A stretch of DNA of 16,332 nt, taken from assembly GCA_002409405.1 (NCBI GenBank), contig DHNG01000041.1:99784-116115 (forward strand). Direction: 5' to 3'. Shown here piece after piece: positions 1 to 7,635 of the stretch. This DNA is from Flavobacteriales bacterium UBA5422 (GTDB lineage Bacteria > Bacteroidota > Bacteroidia > Flavobacteriales_D > Crocinitomicaceae). The number at the start of each line of letters is the position of its first letter. The stretch's first letter is position 1. Position numbers and translations under genes: made by a program. The notes under the pieces were generated by a model. It searched no databases. It saw nothing but the letters and a program-made list of their open reading frames with translations, and was not told the DNA's origin.

Positions 1-21
1 CGGTTTTTTTATTTCATCTGA

Positions 22-33
22 ATGTGATCACAT
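22..33. other. 12-bp perfect palindrome downstream of dacB
   Basis: The sequence ATGTGATCACAT is a perfect dyad in the short stretch after the dacB stop codon, with T-rich runs on both sides (4-10 and 37-40 on the + strand). It could be part of a weak terminator or a protein-binding dyad. There is no spacer between the half-sites, so it is not a normal CRP site. The gene it would serve is outside the window. Confidence 0.3.
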
Positions 34-40
34 CTGTTTT

Positions 41-1489
41 TTATTGTTTCACCAATTCATTCATCAATAGTTCCATCTGCGTAGTAACGTCTTTACTGGA
101 TCCTGTATAATTATTTGCAATAAACGCAAATGCGATTTTTCTTCCGGAAGTCGTTTCTGCATAACCGGCATAGGATTTTGTTCTTCTCATCGTACCGCTT
201 TTGGCATGAATTTTTCCATGTGCGACCTGATTTTTTGCTACATTTTTCAATGTCCCGCTGACACCTGATACCGGTAGCGAATTATAAAATTCTGTTTTCC
301 CTGCCGATGTATTCATGTAAATCAACAATTCACACATCGTTTTTGCATCAATGGCGTTGGTTCGGGCCAAACCACTTCCGTCGCTGAGAAACAACGCGTT
401 TGTTTTCAACTTTTCTTTCCAATAACTTTGCATGTAGTCACTGGATTTTTCATGTGTCCCATCTCCTGTTTTCACATAGGAAGTCAATCGCATTAATCCT
501 TCTGCAAAGACATTGATACTTTCATAATTTGTTTCGCGTGCAATTTCTTTGATTGTTTTCCCCTTGTACTCTGTCACTTTACTCCATGTTCCTGTTGGTG
601 GACTTGTTTTCGCTACACGTGTGCTTCGGGATTGCCCACTGTGGATAATTCCCATTTCAACTAATACGCGACTGAATTCAGATCCCAACTGTGACTCCGG
701 ATCAGGAAGACTTCCTTTCACCATAAAATCAGCTGTATTTTGCGGAAGTGTTCCTCTCCCCTCTCTGACATACGAATAGGGAGCTCCGAAGATGTATGAA
801 TTGTCACCCGATTTTGTTGATGAAACAACATTGTTTAAAAACTGTAGAGAGTCTACCTTCGGAAAGGTGTACAGTAACTCTGTCGGTTTTCCGGCTGCGC
901 CTGTCTTAAAGTGATATTCCAATAAATTATCATAGATCATAACTCCCGAGAAATGAGCGCCGTAGTAATTCCCAATATCCCCCCACAACCAATCATCGGG
1001 TACTCCTTGATAACCAAATCCCGATCCGTCGACATAGATCGTACCGTTGATCCGTCCGATTCCTTTTTTCTTCAGTTCCACTGCCCATTCCCGGAGAAAT
1101 CCATCCCGGTTATTCTTCACAAAATACTTACTTCCCAGTGACATATCTCCTCCACCGATAATCCACACATCTCCTGTCAGTACGCTGTCCTTTACCGTTC
1201 CATTGTAATAAAGAGATGTCACAGGCCGGTAATCTCCACCCAACACATCCAGCGCAAGTGCTGTGGAAAATAATTTTGTTGTGGAAGCAGGAGCAAGTAA
1301 CCGTCCCCCTCCATAATCCATCAGTACTTGTTTTGTCGTAACATCTACGGCATAAATACTAATGGATGCGTGCTCAAATTCAGGGTGCGCAACGAACTTA
1401 TTAACGGTTTCCTGCAAGGATTGAGCTCTACCGATGGAACTGCTGAAAACAAACAGGAGAAAGAAGACACTGACTGACTTTATATTCAT
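41..1489 (-). CDS. dacB: D-alanyl-D-alanine carboxypeptidase/endopeptidase, PBP4 (peptidase S13) family
   Basis: Periplasmic penicillin-binding protein of the class C, low-molecular-mass type. It removes the terminal D-Ala from peptidoglycan stem peptides and/or cuts D-Ala-mDAP cross-links during wall remodelling. The 482-residue product starts with a signal peptide (hydrophobic residues about 7-18, likely cleavage after RAQ at 23). All three active-site motifs are visible: SxxK as S69-T-T-K72, SxN as S324-I-N326, and KTG as K430-S-G432 (Ser in place of Thr, which is tolerated in the family). The long insertion between the first two motifs (about residues 85-300) is typical of PBP4. SDGSGL at 369-374 is a further family block. 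Length matches the family and the frame is intact. The gene diverges from the polysaccharide operon across 80 bp. The symbol is by family; orthology to E. coli dacB in the strict sense is not tested. Confidence 0.93.
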   Translation of the reverse strand: MNIKSVSVFFLLFVFSSSIGRAQSLQETVNKFVAHPEFEHASISIYAVDVTTKQVLMDYGGGRLLAPASTTKLFSTALALDVLGGDYRPVTSLYYNGTVKDSVLTGDVWIIGGGDMSLGSKYFVKNNRDGFLREWAVELKKKGIGRINGTIYVDGSGFGYQGVPDDWLWGDIGNYYGAHFSGVMIYDNLLEYHFKTGAAGKPTELLYTFPKVDSLQFLNNVVSSTKSGDNSYIFGAPYSYVREGRGTLPQNTADFMVKGSLPDPESQLGSEFSRVLVEMGIIHSGQSRSTRVAKTSPPTGTWSKVTEYKGKTIKEIARETNYESINVFAEGLMRLTSYVKTGDGTHEKSSDYMQSYWKEKLKTNALFLSDGSGLARTNAIDAKTMCELLIYMNTSAGKTEFYNSLPVSGVSGTLKNVAKNQVAHGKIHAKSGTMRRTKSYAGYAETTSGRKIAFAFIANNYTGSSKDVTTQMELLMNELVKQ

Positions 1490-1500
1490 TTTATTTATTT

Positions 1501-1534
1501 ATTGAAGAAAATTAACAATTCTGCACTACTTTTG
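1501..1534 (+). promoter_or_regulatory. Bacteroidota-type promoter of the polysaccharide operon
   Basis: TACTTTTG at 1527-1534 fits the Bacteroidota -7 consensus TAnnTTTG exactly. ATTG at 1501-1504 lies 22 bp upstream and fits the -33 TTG element. The start codon of the first operon gene is 35 bp downstream. The match is seen directly in the sequence; promoter activity is inferred. Confidence 0.6.
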
Positions 1535-1569
1535 CATGATTAACAGCAAATTTTTTACCATTTTTCAGT

Positions 1570-2757
1570 GTGAAGAAGATAAAAGTATTAAGAATCATCA
1601 ATCGTTTTAATATCGGAGGGCCGACGTACAATGCCACATTCCTTACGCGCTTTCTGGGAGATGAATTTGAAACACTGTTGATTGGCGGTTTGCCCGAAGA
1701 AGGAGAATCCGATTCGCTGCACATTCTTGAAAACTATGGTGTATCACCTGTTTTACTGGAGGAGATGCAGCGCAAGCCTAATTTTTCATCCGACCGGAAA
1801 GCCTATAAACGCATCAAGCGAATTATTGAAGAATTTCAACCGGATATTGTGCACACACATGCAGCAAAAGCCGGAGCATTGGGACGAAGAGCAGCAAAAG
1901 CAGCTGGAGTTCCCATCATTGTACACACTTACCACGGGCATGTTTTTCAGGGATATTTCAGTCCGTTAAAAACCACTGTATACAAAGCTATTGAACGACG
2001 GCTTTCCAAATCAAGTACGCGAATCATTGCCATTTCTTCGCTTCAGAAAGCGGAGTTGGTCAATACACATAAAGTTTGTTCCGATCAGCAAACAGTAGTG
2101 ATTCCATTGGGGTTTGATTTATCTAAATTTCACGAAAACAGGATAGAGAACAGAGCCAGGACACGGCATCAATTTCAGATCGCGGACGATGAAATCGCCA
2201 TCGGGATTGTAGGGCGTCTCGCTCCCATTAAAAATCACCTGTTCTTCATAGATGTATTGAAAGAAATTGCCCGGAAAACAACTAAAAAAGTAAAGGTATT
2301 TATTGTAGGTGACGGGACAGAAAGAACTGCCATTGAACAACATATTCAAGCATATAACTGGCCGGAGAATGTGCACATTCAGCTAACTTCCTGGATCAAA
2401 GAAATTGAAATCTTTAACCCCGGAATGGACATCATCTGTCTGTGTTCAAAAAATGAGGGTACACCTGTGAGCCTGATTGAAGCACAAGCGGCTAACGTAC
2501 CTGTTATTTCAACAAACGTAGGGGGCGTCAGTGATATTGTCGCGGATAAAAAAACGGGAATTATTGTAACCTCCGGAACACAAACAGAGTATACAGAAAA
2601 GTTATTGGAACTGATTGAGAATGACGAACTACGTTCGGAAATGTCGCAATCGGGATGGGAATATGTGAAAGAACAGTTTCACTATACCCGCTTAGCTAAT
2701 GATGTTAAACAATTGTATTTTAAATTATTGAACGAAAAAAATGTCATCCGTAAATAG
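1570..2757 (+). CDS. Glycosyltransferase family 4 (GT-B fold), exopolysaccharide assembly
   Basis: Cytoplasmic GT-B glycosyltransferase that would add a sugar from a nucleotide-sugar donor to a growing lipid-linked glycan; donor and acceptor cannot be told from the sequence. The 395-residue product has the GT4 N-terminal acceptor half (residues 1-185: RIINRFNIGGP near 8-18, DIVHTHAAKAG near 92-102, HTYHGHVF near 119-126) and the C-terminal donor half (VGRLAPIKN at 214-222). The E-x7-E signature is E296-GTPVSLI-E304, followed by an NVGGVSDIV loop. The start is a GTG at 1570, chosen because it gives the classical KKIKVLRII first strand and sits just below a good promoter. The end overlaps the next gene by 17 bp, so the two are translationally coupled. 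First gene of the operon. Confidence 0.9.
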   Translation: MKKIKVLRIINRFNIGGPTYNATFLTRFLGDEFETLLIGGLPEEGESDSLHILENYGVSPVLLEEMQRKPNFSSDRKAYKRIKRIIEEFQPDIVHTHAAKAGALGRRAAKAAGVPIIVHTYHGHVFQGYFSPLKTTVYKAIERRLSKSSTRIIAISSLQKAELVNTHKVCSDQQTVVIPLGFDLSKFHENRIENRARTRHQFQIADDEIAIGIVGRLAPIKNHLFFIDVLKEIARKTTKKVKVFIVGDGTERTAIEQHIQAYNWPENVHIQLTSWIKEIEIFNPGMDIICLCSKNEGTPVSLIEAQAANVPVISTNVGGVSDIVADKKTGIIVTSGTQTEYTEKLLELIENDELRSEMSQSGWEYVKEQFHYTRLANDVKQLYFKLLNEKNVIRK

Positions 2758-3520
2758 TCAAATAATTGTGATCTGCTGCGCATTGATGAGTGTCATTGTA
2801 TCCAGTTGCGGAATCAATTCCAACATCATGTTCAAGGAAGCAAAAGGCGATACAGTTCATTATGACTCCATCCCAATGAAACCTACGCAAGATTACCTCA
2901 TTTCCATTGATGACAAAATTAAATTTCAGTTGTATACCAATGAAGGGGAAGTCTTACTGACCAACAATGCAGATGTTTCTCAAAAAAGTTTAACGGGAAC
3001 AACCATGGAGGTTGAGTACCTGGTACGACGAGACGGAACGGCTGAATTGCCAAAGATCGGCAGTATCAAAATCCAGGGGTTGTCTGTCTCTCAATGTGAA
3101 GATTTACTGGAAGAATTGTATAGTTCAGAATATCAGAATCCGTTTGTACAGGTTCAGATCACCAATCAACGGGTAGTTGTTTTTCCGGGAAACGGAAGTG
3201 ATGCCAAAGTGATTTTACTGGAGAACAACAATACAACGCTCATGGAAGCATTGGCACAGGCCGGTGGAATTACCGAACGGGGTAAAGCAAAGCGGGTAAA
3301 ACTGATGCGCAGAAACGGAGATAAGCGCAATGTCTATGTCCTTGACTTGTCGACCATCGAAGGGTTGCAGTATGTCGACATGGTTGTGCAGGCAAATGAT
3401 TATATTTATGTCGAGCCGAATCCTCAGTTAGCGAGAGAAGTTGTCAAGGAAGTAGCACCGATTATTACCATCCTGTCGAGTGCCGTTGTAATACTAACAG
3501 TTGTAAACCTGCTCAAATAA
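2741..3520 (+). CDS. Wza-like polysaccharide export outer-membrane lipoprotein (Poly_export/SLBB)
   Basis: Outer-membrane or periplasmic component of a Wzx/Wzy-type capsule or exopolysaccharide exporter. The 259-residue product has a lipoprotein signal peptide with lipobox VSSC, so the lipidated Cys is residue 23. A Poly_export domain follows (about 45-130, starting QDYLISIDDKIKFQLY), then an SLBB-type beta-grasp region (about 145-230, with ALAQAGGITERG). A hydrophobic C-terminal segment (about 237-257) is usual in Bacteroidota members and probably spans a membrane. It overlaps the glycosyltransferase upstream and ends 4 bp before the Wzc-like kinase, its expected partner. Shorter than E. coli Wza (one SLBB repeat rather than two), which is normal in this phylum. 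Function by family; not named wza because orthology is untested. Confidence 0.9.
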   Translation: MSSVNSQIIVICCALMSVIVSSCGINSNIMFKEAKGDTVHYDSIPMKPTQDYLISIDDKIKFQLYTNEGEVLLTNNADVSQKSLTGTTMEVEYLVRRDGTAELPKIGSIKIQGLSVSQCEDLLEELYSSEYQNPFVQVQITNQRVVVFPGNGSDAKVILLENNNTTLMEALAQAGGITERGKAKRVKLMRRNGDKRNVYVLDLSTIEGLQYVDMVVQANDYIYVEPNPQLAREVVKEVAPIITILSSAVVILTVVNLLK

Positions 3521-3524
3521 AAAT

Positions 3525-5939
3525 ATGGCGGAAAATCAAAATAGTTTCATCATTAACAAATCGTACGATTCCTTGTTATTTCGTACGATTCTTCGTCGTT
3601 TCTGGTGGTTGGTTCCTATTTTCATGCTGTTCTTCTTTTTTATTGCCATCATTTATTTGCGGTATACAAAGCCGGTTTATGAATCCCAGTTGATTTTACA
3701 AATTGAGAATGAGGACAATGCCAAAAACGTAATTGATGTAGAGAACATTAACTCCAAGAAAGATGTATTCTTTTCAGAAGTAGAATTACTCCGCTCCGAA
3801 TTACTGTTCAAACAGGCGATCAATTCCCTGGGGATGAATGTCAGTGTATTCTACAAAGGAAAAATCCTGACAGAGGAAAAATATAAATCAAGCAGTGTCA
3901 ATGTACAGCCTTATCACCTGAACGATTCCACGTTGATTGGTACACCTGTAGCGATTACATATGTCAATCAGTTGGTAAACCTGAATTATTCGCATGCAGG
4001 ACAAGCATACACCGTAAAGGGAAAAATCGGTGAGCATATTATTTCCAAGCACTTTGATGTTGTTGTGAAATCAGAAAACATCAGTGCATTTTTAGAAGAA
4101 ACGGAATCGAATGAGATCTATTTCACCTTCAACAGTACACAAAGTCTGGCGGAACGATTCATTCACAACCTGAATGTCTTACCGGTTGATGAACGGGCAA
4201 GAACCGTATCCATTGCCTTCAAAGGAGATAACTCCAAATTGTGCCATGACATTACATTGGCCATCGCCAATACATTTATTGATTATTCTGTCAAACTAAA
4301 GAAAAAAAGTTCGGAGAACATCCTTCAGTTTATTGAAATGCAGCTGGACTCTCTTTCTACGGAACTGAAACGGTCAAAAGACAGTTTGATGGACTACCAG
4401 CGTGAAGTAAATCTTTCCGATCCTGAAAAAGAAGGAGATCTGATGCAAACAGACGCCAATAAATTTCAGGAAGAATTGTTCAATCTCGAAGACGAAATCA
4501 GTACCTTACAGTTCATCCATCAACGCTTGAATGAAAGCCCGAACCGACTGGAAATCTACCGGATTCTTCCGGAGCTTTTAGGGAAATCATATGAATCTGC
4601 CATTGCAGGACATATTGAATCCCTGCACCTGTTAATGGAAGAGAAAGAAGACGTCTTATTCCGATTAACTCCTGAAAGTTCTGAGATCAAGCGGATTGAC
4701 AAAAAAGTACAGGAAAAGATCAAACAGATTCTGCGCAGTATTGATGCCATCGAAACACGGTTAAAATCCCGGATTAAGATCCTCCGGTCAAAAATCAATG
4801 AACTGGAATCCGAATATTCCAGTCTGCCTGGTAAACGAATGGAATTCAACCGCCTGAAAAACATTCAGGATCTGAATGAGAAATACTTTCAACTATTGAC
4901 AGAGAAAAAAGTACAGTATTCCATTTCAGATGCCGGGTTTTCGACCAACAACCGTATTCTCTCCCAACCTTCGATGAGTAATACACCTGTGGAGCCTAAA
5001 GCCAATATGATCTATATCAGCTTTACCCTACTTGGCTTATTCCTGGGAATTGGTGTGTTGTTTATCAAGTACGTAAGCTTTAACGAAATCAACCTGTTGG
5101 AGGATTTGCAGACCATTCTCCCGGAGAAAGCAACCATTTTAGGCGGAATTCCGCTTTCTAAACTAACGTTGGAACATTCACAGATCATTGTTACAAAAGC
5201 GCCCAAATCAATGATGGCGGAAGCGATGCGAAAAATACGGATTAACCTGAGTTACATTCATCCGGATTACAAAACCATCGCCATTTCCTCTTCCATTTCA
5301 GGAGAAGGAAAAACATTCGTTGCCTTAAACCTTGCGGCAATTGTTGCCATGACCGGAAAGAAAACAATTCTACTCGATCTGGATATGCGGAAACCGAAAG
5401 TACACCTGGCGTTCGGTTTAAATAATGAATATGGGATGAGTAATCTGATCATCGGAAAAATTGGTTTGGAAGAGGCCATTGTCAAAGATGTGGACATCAA
5501 CCTGGACATCATTACCTCGGGTCCCGTTCCTCCCAATCCGGCAGAATTACTTTTGAGCGAACAGTACAAACAATTAATTGAGGAACTCAAATTGATGTAT
5601 GATATCATTGTAATTGATAATCCTCCGATCGGACTCGTTTCCGATGGTGTAAAAGTACTTACGGAAGCAGATATTCCGATTTATGTATTCAAATCGCAGT
5701 ATTCCAAACGCAATTTTGCATACCGCATCCGGGAATTATTTGAAATGCAGCAGCTCAAATCACTGAATATCATCCTCAATGGTGTTGCCAACACAAAAAG
5801 AAACATGTATGGTTACGGATACGGTTATGGCTACGGAGAAGGTGCGTACGGCGGCTACATGGATGATGATGATAAACTTACTGAACTGAAAACTACTAGC
5901 AAGACAAAAAAATTCATTAAGAAATTATTCAGAAGATAA
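3525..5939 (+). CDS. Wzc-like polysaccharide co-polymerase with C-terminal BY-kinase domain
   Basis: Inner-membrane chain-length regulator fused to a bacterial tyrosine autokinase; it cycles between oligomer and monomer to control polymerisation and export through the Wza-like partner. In 804 residues the order is: TM1 about 27-46; Wzz-type periplasmic region rich in coiled coil (about 260-480, ending with the FNRLKNIQDLNEKYF block); TM2 about 492-515; then a cytosolic kinase. Kinase motifs visible are Walker A SGEGKT (G593-T597), Walker A' LLDLDMRKP (Asp near 618) and Walker B IIVIDNPP (Asp near 698). The C-terminal tail carries seven Tyr, five of them in alternating Tyr-Gly from 762 to 770 plus 775 and 778, followed by Asp-rich and Lys-rich stretches. 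This is the expected autophosphorylation cluster. No protein-tyrosine phosphatase gene (Wzb-like) is visible in the operon. Overlaps rfbC by 1 bp. Confidence 0.93.
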   Translation: MAENQNSFIINKSYDSLLFRTILRRFWWLVPIFMLFFFFIAIIYLRYTKPVYESQLILQIENEDNAKNVIDVENINSKKDVFFSEVELLRSELLFKQAINSLGMNVSVFYKGKILTEEKYKSSSVNVQPYHLNDSTLIGTPVAITYVNQLVNLNYSHAGQAYTVKGKIGEHIISKHFDVVVKSENISAFLEETESNEIYFTFNSTQSLAERFIHNLNVLPVDERARTVSIAFKGDNSKLCHDITLAIANTFIDYSVKLKKKSSENILQFIEMQLDSLSTELKRSKDSLMDYQREVNLSDPEKEGDLMQTDANKFQEELFNLEDEISTLQFIHQRLNESPNRLEIYRILPELLGKSYESAIAGHIESLHLLMEEKEDVLFRLTPESSEIKRIDKKVQEKIKQILRSIDAIETRLKSRIKILRSKINELESEYSSLPGKRMEFNRLKNIQDLNEKYFQLLTEKKVQYSISDAGFSTNNRILSQPSMSNTPVEPKANMIYISFTLLGLFLGIGVLFIKYVSFNEINLLEDLQTILPEKATILGGIPLSKLTLEHSQIIVTKAPKSMMAEAMRKIRINLSYIHPDYKTIAISSSISGEGKTFVALNLAAIVAMTGKKTILLDLDMRKPKVHLAFGLNNEYGMSNLIIGKIGLEEAIVKDVDINLDIITSGPVPPNPAELLLSEQYKQLIEELKLMYDIIVIDNPPIGLVSDGVKVLTEADIPIYVFKSQYSKRNFAYRIRELFEMQQLKSLNIILNGVANTKRNMYGYGYGYGYGEGAYGGYMDDDDKLTELKTTSKTKKFIKKLFRR

Positions 5940-6484
5940 TGCAGGTAGTTCAACCATACATTGAAGGACTTTTGGTATTGACTCCCCGGAAATTTGAAGA
6001 CGAAAGGGGATATTTTACGGAAAGTTTCAACCAGAAAGTATTCAACGAACTGGTCGGATCGGACATTCGTTTTGTACAGGATAATGAGTCTGTTTCATCC
6101 AAACATGTCCTGAGAGGATTGCACTTCCAAAAACCTCCTCATGCACAAGGAAAATTAGTCCGTGTAACATCCGGAAGTGTGTTGGATATTGCTGTAGATC
6201 TCCGGAAGCATTCACCGACATTTGGTAAATGGCACGGAGAAATTTTATCCGGGGCGAATGGAAAGCTATTTTGGATTCCGGAAGGTTTCGCACACGGGTT
6301 CATCGCATTGGAAGATCATACCAAATTTTTATACAAGTGTACCGATTATTACGCACCTGATTCTGAGGGAACTTTACTTTGGAATGATCATACATTGAAC
6401 ATTGAATGGGGAAATAATTCACCTATTGTGTCGGAAAAAGATAAAAAAGGTAGTATCTTTGAGGAATTGAATTCTCCTTTTTAG
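5939..6484 (+). CDS. rfbC: dTDP-4-dehydrorhamnose 3,5-epimerase
   Basis: Converts dTDP-4-keto-6-deoxy-D-glucose to dTDP-4-keto-L-rhamnose, the third step to dTDP-L-rhamnose; a cytosolic homodimeric cupin enzyme. The 181-residue product has the usual family length. Visible family blocks are RGYFTESFN near 23-31, FVQDNESVSSKHVLRGLHFQ near 41-60 (with the active-site His in RGLHFQ), GKWHGEILS near 97-105 and WIPEGFAHGF near 112-121 with the second conserved His. The ATG shares its first base with the TAA stop of the kinase gene, so it is translated as part of the operon. The rfbA, B and D steps are not in this window and must be encoded elsewhere if rhamnose is really made. RmlC-like relatives acting on other dTDP-sugars cannot be fully excluded. 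Confidence 0.92.
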   Translation: MQVVQPYIEGLLVLTPRKFEDERGYFTESFNQKVFNELVGSDIRFVQDNESVSSKHVLRGLHFQKPPHAQGKLVRVTSGSVLDIAVDLRKHSPTFGKWHGEILSGANGKLFWIPEGFAHGFIALEDHTKFLYKCTDYYAPDSEGTLLWNDHTLNIEWGNNSPIVSEKDKKGSIFEELNSPF

Positions 6485-6495
6485 CCCTATTCACA

Positions 6496-7560
6496 ATGAA
6501 AGAAACGCTCTTCCAACTAGCTGCATTCTGTGCCGGTGGTATTTTGGCAGCATATGTCTCTAATTTACTCTTACTGAATTTCTCACAATCTCTGGGAATC
6601 CGGAATAAGAATGATATTACCGTAAGATGGAGCAATCAATCCAAGCCTTCTTTGGGTGGTATCAGTTTTTTTGTTGTTTTTATCTTCTGTATTTTCGCAT
6701 TTTCCGTTTTTGCGCACGACGAAAATATTTTTCACGATTTAAAATTCATTGGTTTGTTCGCTTCAGGATCGCTTGCCTTTTTAATGGGCTTGGCAGATGA
6801 CGCCTACAACACGAAGCCATTGATAAAATTATCCGTTCAAATCCTCTGCGGAGTCATCTTTGTTTATACCGGAACGATCATCAACATCACCTCCATTGAA
6901 TGGTTGAATTACCTGATTACCGTTTTTTGGGTCATTCTTCTGATGAATTCACTGAATATGCTGGACAATATGGATGGGATTACGGGAACCGTTGTCTTAT
7001 TTATTATTATCACCTGTTTGGGTTCCAACTGGATGTTAAACGGCGTCAACACTAGTTTCTGGTCTGTTATTAACTGTGCAATGGTTGGTGGATTATTGGG
7101 TTTTTTATATTTCAACATTCATCCTTCCAAAATTTTTATGGGCGATGCAGGTTCTCAGTTTATTGGCTTGTACATTGCGTTTATCACCATTGACGACTTG
7201 TGGATGGTCGGTGCCAGCCAGGGATTGCACAACGGAATCGGTATGGTGCTTATTGCCGTTTGCTTTACAGCTCCGTTTTCGGATACATTGACAGTGGTGA
7301 TCAACCGCTTGAAAAAAGGACAATCTCCAATGGTTGGCGGGAAAGATCACACCACGCATCACCTCGTTTACTCCGGACTGAAAGACCGGCAGGTATGGTA
7401 TGTTTTTCTGTCGATTGCTTCTGTTGCCTGTTTACTGACATTATCGATGCTTTATCTCCTTAAAATCGGGTATACACTTTCATTGTTGTTCTTCGTTTTT
7501 TACACTCTGATTGTGTTTTTAATCCTCTACAGGAAAACGCTGCGACACCCTCAAAAGTAA
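6496..7560 (+). CDS. WecA/MraY-like polyprenyl-phosphate sugar-1-phosphate transferase (GT4 superfamily)
   Basis: Multi-spanning inner-membrane enzyme that would transfer a HexNAc-1-phosphate from a UDP-sugar to undecaprenyl phosphate, starting the lipid-linked glycan. The 354 residues contain about ten hydrophobic helices. Family motifs: ADD at 100-102 (Mg-binding Asp pair), NMLDNMDG at 154-161, FMGDAGS at 214-220, and the substrate-binding His motif HTTHH at 285-289 preceded by GGKD. These fit the WecA/TagO/WbpL branch better than true MraY, which would sit in a dcw cluster. It follows rfbC after 11 bp and is the last gene of the operon; its stop codon lies inside the left arm of the terminator hairpin. 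Confidence 0.88.
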   Translation: MKETLFQLAAFCAGGILAAYVSNLLLLNFSQSLGIRNKNDITVRWSNQSKPSLGGISFFVVFIFCIFAFSVFAHDENIFHDLKFIGLFASGSLAFLMGLADDAYNTKPLIKLSVQILCGVIFVYTGTIINITSIEWLNYLITVFWVILLMNSLNMLDNMDGITGTVVLFIIITCLGSNWMLNGVNTSFWSVINCAMVGGLLGFLYFNIHPSKIFMGDAGSQFIGLYIAFITIDDLWMVGASQGLHNGIGMVLIAVCFTAPFSDTLTVVINRLKKGQSPMVGGKDHTTHHLVYSGLKDRQVWYVFLSIASVACLLTLSMLYLLKIGYTLSLLFFVFYTLIVFLILYRKTLRHPQK

Positions 7561-7600
7561 ATCGGTTAATTAACATCTTTTGATGCAACGATTTACTTTT
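7553..7600 (+). terminator. Stem-loop closing the polysaccharide operon
   Basis: A perfect 12-bp inverted repeat, AAAAGTAAATCG at 7553-7564 and its complement at 7589-7600, encloses a 24-nt loop. The right arm ends in TTTT and is followed by TGTTTG. The left arm contains the TAA stop codon of the upstream gene. Its place between the operon and a new promoter supports a terminator. The stem is AT-rich and the U-tract is interrupted, so efficiency is uncertain. Confidence 0.5.
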
Positions 7601-7614
7601 TGTTTGTACTTTTG
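7578..7614 (+). promoter_or_regulatory. Candidate promoter of the TonB receptor operon
   Basis: TACTTTTG at 7607-7614 matches TAnnTTTG exactly. The best upstream -33-like TTTTG is at 7578-7582, leaving a spacer of 24 bp, slightly longer than usual. The ATG at 7636 is 21 bp downstream of the -7 element. Confidence 0.5.
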
Positions 7615-7635
7615 TCGGGAGAAAACAGCACTCCA

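Noticed and set aside
22..33. TGTGATCACA as a CRP/FNR operator
   Set aside because: The half-sites abut without the usual spacer, and it lies downstream of dacB with no visible target promoter.
1490..1520. Leftward promoter for dacB (TAATTTTC-like element)
   Set aside because: Only a partial match to TAnnTTTG with no well-placed TTG upstream, so it is not annotated.
7600..7635. Upstream TTG as the start of the TonB receptor
   Set aside because: It would place 12 polar residues ahead of a perfect signal peptide and overlap the -7 promoter element; the ATG at 7636 is better.
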